From Allantophomopsis cytisporea (taxonomy: Eukaryota; Ascomycota; Leotiomycetes; Phacidiales; Phacidiaceae): 64,000 nucleotides of DNA. A program made the translations under genes and the position numbers. Under the pieces are notes generated by a model. The model was not told the origin of the DNA. It searched no databases and saw only the letters and a list, made by a program, of their open reading frames with translations. Positions within the stretch are counted from its first letter, which is position 1; each line of letters begins with the position of its first letter. The DNA lies in the NCBI GenBank assembly GCA_024752435.1, contig CP103024.1, positions 1,240,001-1,304,000 on the forward strand. Reading direction: 5' to 3'. Below, one piece after another: positions 11,534-23,698 of the stretch.

Positions 11534-14500
11534 ATGAAGGAACAAGTTCACGAAAACCATGATGCGCCAAACAGCACGACCCTTTGCAACCCTGATGGCA
11601 CCTCCATCATTCCTACGGTCATACCTCCTGTCATCGAATTCCCAGTAGTTTCGCCCGGTGGAACACAGAAGATTGCCACAACCAAGACTGACATCCCCGA
11701 CCACAATACCCAGCAGTTTGGCCTGCCTACCCCATCTGGCCTTCCAGCTGTTGTGGAATCGCGAGGCCCATCTGCGGATGCAACGCGACCCAATCGACCC
11801 AAGGTAGCCAAACAGTGGCAGACGGAGCGCCCAAAAATTGCTCCACGTATATCTTCAGTTCCAGGGTTGCGTCGACAGGGTACGAACGTCTCATTGTTAC
11901 AAGGAGCTATTTGGAACAATCCGCACGGTGACGATGATTCGAGTTCGAGCTCTTCCTCATCGGACGACGAAGATGAAACTGCAGCCAAAGCAGATGCTGC
12001 GAAGAGGAAGGAGATAAAAGCTCGAAAATTATCGGATCCCGAGAATAGATTCCGCCGATTCAATGTGGGCAACGATGAGTTCAAGACCAGAGGCAAAGTG
12101 TCGAAGAAGGATGGAAGATTGAACATTAGTGTGAACGAGACCAACAACAAAGGATATCTTGCGAAGACCCTTGGTGAAAATTTTATGAAAGCATTTACAC
12201 CGTCACCTGGAAACCAAACCCGGGGTGCAAAGAAAGACTCTGTTATTCATCACCATGAACAGAAGCCGATGCGCAAAGGCTCAGCGGCGTCATCCGCAGC
12301 TGCTGATGATCTTCGAATTCCAAGACCAAAGCTTAACATCGTAGTCATGGTCATTGGGAGCAGAGGAGACATTCAGCCGTTTTTGAGACTGGGTAAAATA
12401 TTAAAGGAGGAGCATGATCATCGAGTCAGAATTGCAACCCACCCGGCTTTCCGAGACTTCGTGCAGAATGAACAGGGGCTCGAATTCTTTAGCGTTGGAG
12501 GAGATCCAGCAGAGCTTATGGCTTTTATGGTTAAGAATCCGGGGATGATTCCTTCTATGGAGACAGTACGCGCTGGTGAAATTGGAAGACGTCGTGAGCA
12601 AATGGCGGAGATGTTCCAAGGCTTCTGGAGGGCCTGCATAAATGCTACAGACGACGAGAAAGATGTGCAGAACATGAAAATGATGGGAGCGAACCAACCG
12701 TTTGTGGCTGATGCTATTATCGCAAACCCACCTTGTTTCGCTCACATTCATTGCGCTGAGAGACTCGGTGTGCCGTTGCATTTGATGTTTACCTTTCCTT
12801 ATACTCCAACTCAGGCATTCCCACATCCACTTGCCAATATCAAAAAGACGAACGTTGATCCAGGATATACCAATTTTATGTCATATCCTCTTGTAGAAAT
12901 GATGACTTGGCAGGGGTAAGTCATACACTACCTACTTTATGATTATGCTAATACAATATAGACTTGGTGATTTAGTCAATGATTTCCGTGTTAGGACTCT
13001 CGGCCTCGAACCAGTATCGACATTGTGGGCTCCTGGACAATTGTATCGTCTCAAAGTTCCATACACGTACTTGTGGTCGCCTGGCCTTGTACCAAAGCCT
13101 GAAGACTGGGGGCCAGAGATCGACATTGCTGGATTTGTCTTTTTAGATCTTGCATCCTCATTCGAGCCACCTGAGGAGCTCGTCAAGTTCCTTAATGACG
13201 GCGAGCCACCAATCTACATTGGTTTTGGTTCGATTGTCGTCGACGACCCGGACAAGTTCACCGAAATGATCTTCGGAGCCATCAAACAAGCTGGTGTTCG
13301 CGCTCTCGTCTCGAAAGGTTGGGGTGGTCTTGGAGGGGATAATACACCAGATAACGTTTACATGCTTGAGAACACACCTCATGACTGGCTCTTTCCAAAA
13401 GTCAAAGCTGTAGTGCACCATGGTGGAGCTGGTACAACAGCAATTGGCTTGAAGTGTGGCAAGCCTACGATGATCGTTCCTTTCTTCGGCGACCAGCAGT
13501 TCTGGGGAAGCATGATTGGAAAGGCTGGGGCTGGAGCCGATCCTGTGCCATACAAATCACTGACAATGGAGAAACTTGCTAATGGTATCAAACAACTACT
13601 GACCGATGAAGCTCGCGAGGCGGCAGAACAGATGGCAAGAGATATTGAGGAGGAAGGTGATGGTGCGAGGAATGCTGTCAAGTCCTTCCATCGCTCACTG
13701 CAACTTCGTGGCGATCACTCTCTTCGTTGCTCAATTCTCGAAGATCGGGTTTCTGTTTGGAAGATGAAGAATACCAACCTCCGTTTATCTGCTTTGGCCG
13801 CAGATATCCTGGTAGATAAGGGAAAGATAAGCTGGAAACAATTGAGGTTAATCAGACATGCTGAATGGAATGACTTTGAAGGACCTGGCGAGCCTATCAC
13901 TGGAGGTGCAACCGCTATCATGGGTTCTCTCACAGGCATGGCTGCGGGTATAGGCTCAATCCCGTTCCGTTTGGCTAAGAGTGGCAAAAGGCGTACAAAG
14001 CATGATGCTAAAAAGCGAAGAAAGAGTATGAATTATGGAAAACGGAGTGAAGATGGACGTGATAGTCTTTCAAATGGGAATGTCCACAAAGATGATCTGA
14101 CAAATGGTAAGCCCAAGGAGTCAAATAAGAATGGGGGGCACAATGGTGGTGTCTCCAATGGGAAGCCGGCGAACGGAATTGCCAAAAATGATATTCCAGA
14201 TGATGTAAGTATTCTACATTTTGGATTCATTAGATTAGGCTAACAGAGAATCAGAAGGCGCCAGCGAAAGAAGGCGATAAAGCTACAGCAGGCCCCGATA
14301 TGGGACAGCATACAACCAGTGGTGCTCCAAAGAAAAATGTGCATGATGACGCAGCAGATGGGGGTGATAACTCAGAGTCTGAGATGTCTGATGATCCGGA
14401 GGAGGGAGCTGCAGAGGAGTATGCCACACAGGTTGGTAAAGGTCTTGGGAAAACAACTGAGGCTCTTGCGCGAGGTAAGCATCATCTGTGATCTTGCAGA

Positions 14501-15392
14501 TTTCCTGAAACTAACAAATTGCTCAGCTCCGATGGACCTGTCTCTGGCAGTTGCGCAAGGCTTCCACAATGCTCCACGGCTTTACGGTGATACCTCAGTG
14601 CGAACACCCACGCGAATAACAGGCATAAAATCAGGCCTCAAAGCGGCCGGCGAAGAGTTCGTTTTCGGGATCTATGACGGCTTCACCGGCGTTGTGACCC
14701 TACCATATAAGGGAGCTCGTAATAATGGTACAATCGGTTTCGTCAAAGGTGTTGGTATGGGCCTCACAGGCTTCGTACTCAAGGACATATCAGCCATCAT
14801 TGGTCCATTTGGATACACATTCAAGGGCGTGCACAAGGAACTCCTCAAATCCAGACAGCCAACTCACTTTATCCGCAAAGCACGTATTATACAAGGCCAG
14901 CGGGATTTTAGCAGTCTCGATGATACTCAAAAGAAGCGAACTACCGACGAAGTCCTCAGGGGATGGAAGATAGTGCAGCAGGTCTTCGGTGTCATGGATG
15001 AGAAGAGGGCTCGTGGAATCGCAGGCCGCTTTCAGGCAATGAAGGAGCGCAAGACCTGGCATACCAATGGAGCCTTTGAGAACGTTGAGATGGCGGAGCG
15101 CGCTCTGGAAGCATCGCGTCGTGGCGAGAGTATGGACGAGGTATTTGCGGAGCAGCGCCGTGAGCTCGAGGAGACAAGGAAGCCCCGCCGCAACGTCGTC
15201 AAAGACATCAATAAGGAGAAGGAGAGTAAGGATGAGAAATTTGCGGATTTGGGGCATAGAAAGGAGACGAGGATAGCGGGCCATGGAAATGCGGATGGCA
15301 CTGCTGAGGGGAAGGTTGAGGCAGGGGATAAGGCGCGGAATGCGCTGCTTGGTGCAGAGCAGAAGATGATGATGAATGGGCTGAAGACGTAA
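11534..15392 (+). CDS. UDP-glucose:sterol-type glucosyltransferase with C-terminal VPS13/ATG2-like segment, 1236 aa
   Basis: Transfers glucose from UDP-glucose to a sterol or other lipid acceptor (GT1/GT28 fold). Exons: 11534-12915, 12962-14204, 14255-14474, 14527-15392. Residues 1-260 are disordered, with a Ser run flanked by Asp/Glu near 134-150. The N-terminal Rossmann domain begins near 264 (VVMVIGSRGDIQPF). The UDP-sugar site lies near 610-640, with HHGGAGTTA followed by PFFGDQQFWG. A linker rich in Gly, Asn and Lys follows. The last about 280 residues carry GIYDGFTGVVTLPYKGA and GPFGYTFKGVHKEL, which resemble the conserved C-terminal segment of VPS13 and ATG2 lipid-transfer proteins. 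The GRAM and PH domains of classic Atg26 are not visible, so this is the shorter fungal type and not the pexophagy enzyme itself. The second-exon acceptor at 14254 was chosen over 14246 because only it keeps the frame. Confidence 0.88.
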
Positions 15393-16099
15393 TGATTCAT
15401 GGCGTTAAAGGATGATAAGATGATTAGCATGGTGTTTGGTCGAGCATAGCGATTCTGCATTCTCTTGCATTTTCTTTTGTCATTCCTTTCTGCCGAGCCT
15501 GTCTTCATTATTTTCTTGACAGCGGCATAACCTTGAGCGATGGCGAAATTAATTTTTGTAATAGTAATGCTTAAAGTGTGCTAGTCATTGGTCTATGTAG
15601 ATTAAATTCATAGCTGGGCCCTTGAGGCTAGAATACCATGATTATATTGTGTAGAGTGCATTTATTTCCAAAAGTTAGTCGTGATGGTTTTGTTTCGTGA
15701 TATCTTGCACTTGTAATTAATATGTCCAGTCTCATGCTGGAAGATAATGAGATTCCATCCTCTGGTGCTGTAATATTTCCCCTTTTCCTTCTGAGCTTTG
15801 CTCTGATACATTATCAGTATGAGATGGTCTTTTTTTTTAATTTTTTTACTGTATATTAACGTTTTCAAGAAAGCTGGCCGTACCAGTTGTGGGAGCAGCA
15901 GTACCTTATGTCGCTGCGGGTGCGTCTATGGTTGCGCAGCCAGACACAGACCCCTGCAAAAGTGGTCTTGGCATGTTTACATCGGCGCCCGACAACAACA
16001 ACAACACCACATCAATTATCGACGACGCGAAATACAATCGACAACACAGCACCACATACGCCAAATCCCACAACCCTCTTTGAGGACATAATTGGCAGT
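15393..16099. other. Intergenic region, promoter of the ADIP-family gene
   Basis: This 707-nt spacer lies between two plus-strand genes. It has T-rich runs near 15830-15850. An open frame extends upstream of the next gene to 15887, but its Trp/Cys/Arg-rich content argues for UTR. No RNA gene was seen. Confidence 0.5.
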
Positions 16100-18234
16100 A
16101 TGGAGTCCGACAATCTGCGCACCGCTTCATTATACATCAACAATCTCCTCTTATCGCGAGGTCTCCTCCGCAATGGCCAAGCCATTGATTTTTCACAACC
16201 TCACAAGACAGAAGAGGGCCTGGAGGCTACAATGGGAAGAGTGATGGGTCTAGTAAACGACCTGATTCTGCGACGAGACGTAAGCGATTCTTCCTCTCAC
16301 ATCATCCATAAATACTGATAAATGCACAGCGCGACGCAGAACAGCGCGAGAACCTCTCCACGACAATCCGAACTATCCGTGCAGACGGTTTACGGCTTAC
16401 GACGGATCATGAGCGCCTTCAGACCAAGCATGCAGAAGCGCAGCGCCGGCTAGGTCTCGCGGAGGCGACGGAGCGAGCTCTCAAGCTCCAGCTGAAGAGC
16501 GCGGAACAGGCTGCGCGGGGGCTAAAGGAGGAGATGGGGAGGATGCGGGTGCTGGTGGGGCAGACGAGAGCGCAGTGTGCAAATGAGGTGCGCAAGAGGG
16601 AGAGGATGATTGAGGGGTTGAAGAAGCATGTTGGAGAGGGGGGACGACAGCGTGGGTCTGGGAAAAACGTGGGCGTTACGACTATTAATATTGTTGCTGG
16701 CGTTGGTGATGAGAAGGGAGGTAGTGCGATGAGTGTTGAGGAGAGTGGCTACGATTTGAGGACCGAGACGAATGAATTCTTGACGGAGCTGGCTAGGGGC
16801 TTGAGTGAAGAGAATGAACATCTTGGTGGGCTTGTACGGAGGACGGTTTCTACATTGCAGACGCTCAGTGGGTACAAAGGGCAGGAATCGGAAATGCAGC
16901 AGCCAAATGGGGGCTTGGTACAGCAGATCGAAGGATCTTATGATGTTCTTGCAGGCGAAATGGACGAGGTTATCGCACATCTTCAAACGCTACTTACGAA
17001 TCCATCTTTCGTCCCACTTGAGGAAGTCGAAGTTCGAGAAGACGAGATCATACGATTAAGAGAGGGTTGGGAGAAGATGGAAGGCAGATGGAAAGAAGCA
17101 GTACAAATGATGGATGGTTGGAGAAAACGAATGGCTCGGACAGGGCAGACCATCAATTTGGAAGAACTGCAACAGGGTCTCCGATTGAGCCCCGTTAAAG
17201 TCAATGTTGACGGAGGCCCGGATATAAATTACGATGAAGATGATGGCGAAGGAGACACACAAGCAGACATTGATGCCATGGACGATTCCGGCCTGGAGGC
17301 GCCAGACGACATCGAGGACGAGTACGAAGAAAGCCTAGTAGGAGGCGCAGAAGAAACAGCAGATGTGGACAATATCAACTCGAGCACATTCTACATTCAG
17401 CCACTCTCTGAACAAGAGCAAGCCGAGCAAGACGCCGAAGAAGTAGATGATACCTTTAACACCAGCACCTCCTCCACCTTTTCGCCCCCCAATATCACCG
17501 CGTTACGCGAAACTCTCAACAACGCCAATCGCGTCCCTCCAATACACAACGCATTTACAACCATCATAGAAGAGAACACTTGGGACCTCGCAGCGCTACA
17601 AACACCCACAAAATCAAATCCAGCGCCTCAAACCGCGTCTGCCTACGTGTCGACTCCAAAGGCAGTCCCAGTTCAGGAGGAAGAAGAAGAAGATTCAATT
17701 GAATTCCTCCGCACCCCAATCCCACCCAAACGTCGCCCATCACCCACCAAGGAGAACGTCAACACCCTCAAGCACCCTTCAGCATCCAGCCGCCTACCCC
17801 GCCCCGCACCACAAGCAGCCATGCAATCCCCTCTAACCATGGCCAGCATAGCCGCCAAACTGGCTGCCACAGAGCGTGAAGCCGACGCAGCGCGTGTACG
17901 CGCCAAGTTGAAGGCTGCACGTGCTGCGACACGGAATGTGCGCTTGTCACCGCCACGGAGTGCACGGAGTAGAGATGAGAAAGAGCCCGTAAAGTCAACG
18001 CAGAAACCGAAGTCAACAACGGAGGAGATGGGTACAGAGCAAGTAAAGGGGGTGAATGAAAGCGAAGATGGAGAGGCCTCACAAGAAGCGCAACCGACAA
18101 GGAAACGTAAAGCAACGGGCCGAGCTGGACGTGAGCGCGCAAGCAGGCGGCGTAGTACGCTAAGCCCGTGGGAATTAGAAAGCTTAATTCTCGGAGGTGT
18201 GAGTCCTATGAAGGCATCGCCGGCGAAAAGATAG
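16100..18234 (+). CDS. Msd1/SSX2IP (ADIP) family coiled-coil protein, 694 aa
   Basis: Exons are 16100-16279 and 16330-18234 (50-nt intron, phase 0). The N-terminus has the ADIP signature: YINNLLLSRGLL, then LVNDLILRRDRDAEQRE across the splice junction. A long coiled coil with frequent Arg/Glu/Leu heptads covers about residues 60-160, followed by a second helical stretch to about 370. An acidic segment (DEDDGEGD) and a Ser/Pro/Thr-rich basic tail follow, ending with SPWELESLILGG. Family knowledge: fission-yeast Msd1, Aspergillus TINA and animal SSX2IP anchor microtubule minus ends at spindle pole bodies or centrosomes. I infer the same role here. The start at 16100 is favoured because family similarity begins there; the frame itself stays open further upstream. 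Confidence 0.82.
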
Positions 18235-19101
18235 GCGTGAGCGTGCGAAGGCACGATTTTTGTTCTTTTATTTATGATTGGATTGGATTGGATGTAGTTT
18301 CAGTTCGAGTCGGAGTTGGGGTTTCGGTTCGACTTGGTCTGGCTTGGAGTTGATGTGCTGAAAGTCGGTTGGTTGGAGTCCGTCGTTGTTAGCATTCGCT
18401 TGAGCATTCAAGCCCAGCGGCAATTCACGTAATGATGTAAATGAAGTCCTCGATATTTCCCTGCCGTCATCCGCAAACGGCTTTTGGTAACCATATTTTA
18501 TTTATAACATCATAACGACCAGAATCCTTTTCCGTACCTTGCAACTTTAATTGTTCGCTAGCGCACCGCACTTGAATTCTGCAATCAGTCAAGCCGAATC
18601 ACGCTCAAAAGCTAAATCACACTTACGAGCTGAAGTTTTCCACCCCCATTTGTAAGTGTGCTCAACGAATATTCAGGTTGCATTGTCACCACTACTGTTC
18701 CTCATTCTAGTCAGTGTTCTCTACAGTCACATCTTTCAACCCTTTCATTTCTCTTGCTTTCCGAATTAGTGTTTAATTGCAGCCGCCTATCTGAACTATA
18801 GCAACTGTACAGAAAAGAGTAAAATTCCACCAATTCAAAAATAACCGATAGCCATACCATACACCTAGCTGTATGCATGCACCCCTTTGGACTCTCATTT
18901 TCATCGCGGTCCGCAAGATAAAATAAATAAAAAAGAGCGTTGTAACATATAGTACATTAATATTATTATTTCTTGATTCCTCGCAGTGAAAAGACGGATG
19001 TTCCCAAGTAAGAAAAGGCACATTTGATAATGTATCGAAACTAAGAATACAGCCATAGCCGAGCGGATTGTCTGTAGGTGATGGTCACCATGATACGGTG
19101 C
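18235..19101. other. Intergenic region, convergent 3' ends
   Basis: This 867-nt gap is flanked by convergent genes. Short GGATT/TTGG and CGGTT(C/T)G repeats occur just after the upstream stop (18275-18350). I see nothing else supportable. Confidence 0.5.
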
Positions 19102-20314
19102 TTAGATGAAGAACATGAGGCCAGCACCAAGTGCAGCAAGGACTGAGCCAATATTGTTCGCAGCTGCACCTGCGCCGGAGCTGAAAGTGGTAACAGCGGC
19201 AGTAGTTGGAACTACGGTTGGGACAATTGGAGTTGCAGTAGGTGGTGATACTTCTGTAGTTGCTGGAATGACAATGGGTGGAATGGTGGTCGCCGGGATA
19301 GTAGATGCAGGGATAGTGGTCGCTGGAATAGTGGTTGCTGGGATAGTCGTCGCTGGGATAGTGACAGGAGGGACGGTGGTCGCTGGAATAGTGACGGGAG
19401 GGAGAGTAGTTGGAGAAACAGTAGTAACACCCGGAATCGTGGTACCTGGAACCGTGGTGGCAGGAATCGTGGTGGCAGGAATCGTGGTACCTGGAATCGT
19501 GGTACCCGGGATCGTGGTGGCGGGAATTGTGGTGCCTGGGATGGTGACAGGAGGAAGTGTGGTTGCAGGAATTGTGGTCGCGGGAATTGTAGTCGGGGAA
19601 AGAGTTGTGATGGGAATGAATGTAGTAGTTGGAACGATAATGACAGTAGTATTTGTGAAAGTGGAGGTGGCGGTTAGGGTAGATGTGATAGAAACACTCG
19701 TGAAAGTGGAGGTGAAAGTGGAGGTGACGGTCGTGACAGAAGTGACAGTACTATTCTGAGCCAGAGTGGTAGAAACAACGTTTGTCGTTATGGGAGTTGT
19801 AGTTGTAGATGGGCAGCTCGTGATTGTTAGGTAAGATGTGCTTCCATTTTTTACAATAGCCGATGTGATGGTCGTTGTCTTGGGCTTTGCTTTCGTGGTT
19901 GTCGTGGTCGTTGTCGTTGGGCAGCTTGTGATTGTCAGGTAAGATGTGCTTCCATTTTTTACAATAGTCGATGTGTAGGTCGTTGTCTTAGGCTTTGTGA
20001 TAAATGTCGTGCTGCTCGTTGGACAGCTTGTGATTGTCGTGTAAGATGTGCTTCCATTAATCACTACTGGCTTCGTGGTGGTGTAATATGGAGGATATGG
20101 AGGGTATGGAGGAGGACCAGTTTGCAACGGAGCCCCCTTTGAACCACCATAGTATGGTGGAGGAGGAGGACCAGGAAAAGGACCACCAGTAATGTTACTT
20201 GCACGGTATTAGCTATAGCTTGTTGACGAGCAGACGATCAGAAACTCACGGGTATTGAGCAGTGACAGTAGAGGCAAAAGCTGCCAGAACCGCAAGAACG
20301 GCTGAGTACTTCAT
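19102..20314 (-). CDS. Thr/Pro-repeat GPI-anchored cell-wall protein, 386 aa
   Basis: Exons read from the right are 20250-20314 and 19102-20197, joined in frame by a 52-nt intron. Exon 1 encodes a clear signal peptide (MKYSAVLAVLAAFASTVTA). The mature chain starts with a Pro/Gly/Tyr-rich region. Next come about three degenerate repeats centred on NGSTSYLTITSCP, then a Thr/Ser/Val region. About twenty IPATT/IPGTT-type pentapeptides cover roughly residues 200-340. The C-terminus has small residues (SGAGAAANN) followed by a hydrophobic tail ending GLMFFI, a typical GPI-attachment signal. It is expected to be heavily O-mannosylated and exposed in the wall, perhaps as an adhesin or spacer. The antisense frame over the repeats is also open but is a by-product of the repeat composition. 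Confidence 0.85.
19243..19610 (-). repeat. Coding minisatellite, 15-nt units encoding IPATT/IPGTT
   Basis: On the plus strand, about 15-nt units of the form GGAAT(C/A)GTGGT(G/A)(G/C)C/CC repeat with small variations across this interval. They encode the pentapeptide array in the GPI protein. Near-identical neighbours around 19430-19540 suggest recent unit duplication. Copy number is likely to vary between isolates. Confidence 0.75.
19808..20060 (-). repeat. Tandem repeat of about 110 nt within the GPI protein gene
   Basis: Segments near 19808-19893 and 19914-19994 are almost identical over a core containing GTAAGATGTGCTTCCATT. A shorter third copy lies at 20024-20059. They encode the repeated NGSTSYLTITSCP modules. 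The high nucleotide identity between the first two points to recent tandem duplication or gene conversion. Confidence 0.7.
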
Positions 20315-21651
20315 GCTGATAGAAGAGAGGTAACCTGAAGAACCCGGCTTGTGTTCGTGAGCAATAAATGTTTCGAAGCTGTTGAGATTTCTGAGGCCGG
20401 TATGGAAAACGACAGTATTTGGCTTTTCTTTTTTTCTTTTTCACAACGAGTGTATGTAGATGAGCCAGTTGCTAGGAAAGATGTGTTTGTGTGATTGATC
20501 AAGAAAGTAAAATAGAGAAAGAATGCAAGACCTTTAATACAAGCCCCAGAAAGCAAGAGTACTTACTATACCGGCGATGAGGAAAGATCTCGTCCCAAAG
20601 CAACATCCAAGAACCATGGCAGTTACGATGATGTAGAACTAGCGGTAATTCCGAGTTCAGCCTGGCTGTAGGTGTTGAGTGAAAAAATTTCTTATCTCCA
20701 GAGTGCTTCTCACTTGGTGACTTGAAGCAGAAAATGATGCTGAAAACGTACAAACGGTGCTTGTGCTATCATGTATGAAGTACGGAAACTCATCTTCTTG
20801 GACATCTATTTTAAGCAACATGTACAGAACTGAGAGAGAAGCCTTCTACCAAGTGAAGTAATAGGCTAGGCATATGCAATAAGGGAAAAGGTTATCTTAC
20901 TGTTCATACAGATGCTGTCTATTCGCGTGACAGCAATATCTTTGCTGATACTGCCGACATCTGCTCACCAATACATAAACGGTACGTAATACAAGCCATG
21001 TTTACCGCCAGATACAGATCCGTGACTCCGTGACTCAAGTATACATTCGCCTGCATCCTCACTGTGACGTCGACGATGGGTTGTTTCCAACAACGTAGTC
21101 TGGCCTGGCTGGTGCTGCTTCAGGCTTTCACGACAGCGAGAAATAGTCTGTATGCATGTGCATCATCGAATACACTTCTCATGCAGTAATCTATAAGGAT
21201 GGAAGAGAGAACAAATAAGAAAAGGCAGATGTGAGAGATAGACACAGCGATACCTAGAGATGTTGGGAGAACGGCCTTGCAACCTTAAGGAAAAGGCCAG
21301 TGCTGTTTGTGGTCGTACCGGAGTCTATCGGGGTTGTGGTAAGCGGGGTAAGAGATGCCCTCAGACCGAAAACAAGCCGATGATAGAAATAGTACTACCG
21401 TACATTCCAAACACCCATACTTGACGACCACGATCAATATATGATCTATTTTCACAAGAGAACTCCTCCTGGTGTCGCTGAATTCATAAGAAATAAACGA
21501 ACTCACCATAATTTCATTTGACTATCCATACTCTCGGAAAAGCTCTTGAAGCTTGAAACGCACCGCCTGTTCTTTAACCAGCTGAAAATCCTTAAGCATT
21601 CGAGCTCTTCCCTAAGCATATTTAGCTATATTTTACCTCGCGGTATTCATC
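20315..21651. other. Divergent intergenic region
   Basis: This 1.3-kb stretch lies between the minus-strand wall-protein gene and the plus-strand DsbA-family gene and carries both promoters. Short frames on the minus strand at 20238-20753 have no protein-like features. No RNA gene was seen. Confidence 0.5.
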
Positions 21652-22626
21652 ATGACATACGACAGCGAGATCTGTTTCACTCTCGATACTATCTGCCCAT
21701 GGTAAACTCATGATTTCTGTTTGCAAACTGGACTTTGATCTCTCCACTTGCATCTTCATGACCTCTATTCGTACAAGCACCTCATACCTATAGTCTTCTT
21801 GCTGACCAAGATTCCTGCTAACGAATAGGACCTATCTTGCGAAGAAGAGGTAATTGCCGACCTGTGAAGCTATGTTTTCATCTCTAATAGTGTCACAGAC
21901 TCGATGAAGGTATGCTCCATTCCGACTCCGTCCAAGAGCAATAAGAAACTCTTCCTGTCACGTGTATTGAGCCACTTCACATCTCATCCTGCAGGCAAAC
22001 GGGCAGCGTATTGACTCATGATAGCGCTCCGTATTGTCCGATCTGGTGACGCCTCTTCCAAGGTAGATTTCACCATCAAATATCTACCCTATCAGCTGTA
22101 CCCATCAGCCACGCAAGAGGGCGAGGACAAATATGAATGGTACAAGAAATCTAAGTATGGAAACAGCGATGATAAGATGAAGATGTATACGACCCTTATG
22201 TCAGCATACGGCGTCTCTGCCGGCATCAACTACAAATTCGGGGGCATCGTCGCAAATACCTTGCCCGCTCACCGTGTCATCCAGTATTTTCAAGAAGAAA
22301 AAGGTAAAGATGTTGCCGATAAGATTGTGAGTTCTCTATACAGACAGTATTTTGAGGAGGAGAAACATCCAAGTTCCGAGGAGACGCTTCTACAGGCTTT
22401 GAGCGAGGCGGGTATCGATAAGTCAGAGGCGAAGAGGGTGGTGGAGGATGAGAGCGAAGGAATGGTGGAGGTGAAGATGTTGATTCAAGAACAGGCTGGA
22501 AACGGTGTTGACAGCGTCCCACATATTATGATCGAGGGGAAGCGCAGGGATGTAACTGTCGTGGGAGCGAAAGAGGTCGAGGAGTATGTGAAAGCCCTGG
22601 AGCAGATCATTAAGGAGAGCAATTGA
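21652..22626 (+). CDS. DsbA-family thiol oxidoreductase (FrnE-like), 227 aa
   Basis: Thioredoxin-fold protein of the DsbA/FrnE family. Exons: 21652-21701, 21829-21849, 21899-21909 and 22025-22626. Exons 2 and 3 are only 21 and 11 nt, yet the spliced product restores the family N-terminus: FTLDTICPWTYLAKKRLDEALRIV. The redox motif is C-P-W-T, so only the first cysteine of a CxxC is present, as is common in this fungal subgroup. Downstream hallmarks are KYLPYQLYP, a helical insertion with NTLPAHRVIQYFQEEKG, and the cis-Pro loop DSVPHIMIEGKR. No signal peptide is visible, so it is probably cytosolic. The substrate is unknown; glutathione- or CoA-dependent isomerase activity is also possible for this fold. 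An intact-looking ATG at 22018 lies inside intron 3 and would give a truncated protein. Confidence 0.85.
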
Positions 22627-23698
22627 TATTGTTTTCCTTTCTCTTATGTACAGTCTTGCAAATATCAACCACTTCAAACACGTCGTTTTCTCCCACATTT
22701 ACTGCATATTGCATAAGTTGTAGTCAATAAACCTTGACCCGGTGAAAGGTCTGGAATATCCAAAAGTCCTGTGGAGATTGTCGCCAGGAATATAATCGTT
22801 TGTCGAAATCATGCTTTCCAGAAGCACGTCTCCACCCATACCAACCACAAAATAATCAGAAAGCCATCACTGCTCTTGAAATCCCAAATCCGCAATTCCC
22901 ATGGACACACCTCGTAGCGACTAAAAAGGGCAAATACTACAAGAGAAAGGTAAAAATAAAAAGTAATAAAATCAATCGTCATTTTGATGTTCCAACCATG
23001 ATCTTCGCCTCGCTGACAAAAGCTTATTTGGTGATTCCTCGCATCGGCGACCTCCAGCCCCACAAAATGTCAGAAGTCAGGCCACAAGCGGCGTAAAGCT
23101 CACCACTACAACACACGCAACATACGACCGTCCTCGGACAAACCAGGTTGTCCGAACGCGCCCGCGAGCACCAACACCGGGTCGGGGGCGGTCGGGCTAA
23201 CAGAAGCAGGTGAATGTCGCGCACTGAATGGCGTTTGTATGGCCTTTGATATACGTGGGCTGTGATTGGGTGGTATGCGCCGTGCAGGGGACACGAAAGC
23301 TGAGGAGGGAAAGTGTCGACTGATTTTCGTCTGATGATAATCTGCTGTTTGGGAGGGCTGATGGGGTGATTGTAAAGTCAGAGGCTGAGATTTACGAAGA
23401 TCCCCGATTTTGTGATTACAGAACGACGACGATGATTATCGTCGACACGGGTCAGGTAGGAGGCTGAGTGTTGATTTTCATCGTGATGTTGGCGATAAAT
23501 ACCACGACGTTGAACTGGTAAGTGGTTTTATTCTGTATCATACAATATCATCAATACATTCAATCACTATCACCACTCTTGTACATACAACACTCCTCTC
23601 AATCGAGCTTGTATTTACAATCGCAACTCAATCTAAATCAAACATCAATATCAATATCAACAACACAAAAAATATCAATATCACCCCTCAACATCACA
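22627..23698. other. Intergenic region, promoter of the 87-aa protein gene
   Basis: This is a 1.07-kb spacer. A GC-rich block lies at 23140-23200. The short imperfect palindrome CGACGACGATGATTATCGTCG occurs near 23423. The last 100 nt before the ATG are CA/ATC-rich, as in fungal 5' leaders. No gene was seen. Confidence 0.5.

Noticed and set aside
19106..19759. 217-codon plus-strand frame rich in Val/Gly/Ile
   Set aside because: It is the antisense of the Thr/Pro repeat array of the GPI protein; the periodic codons keep both strands open.
23118..23210. ACATACGACC segment resembling the start of fungal 5S rRNA
   Set aside because: Only the first 10 nt match; the internal control region and the 3' strand of helix I are absent.
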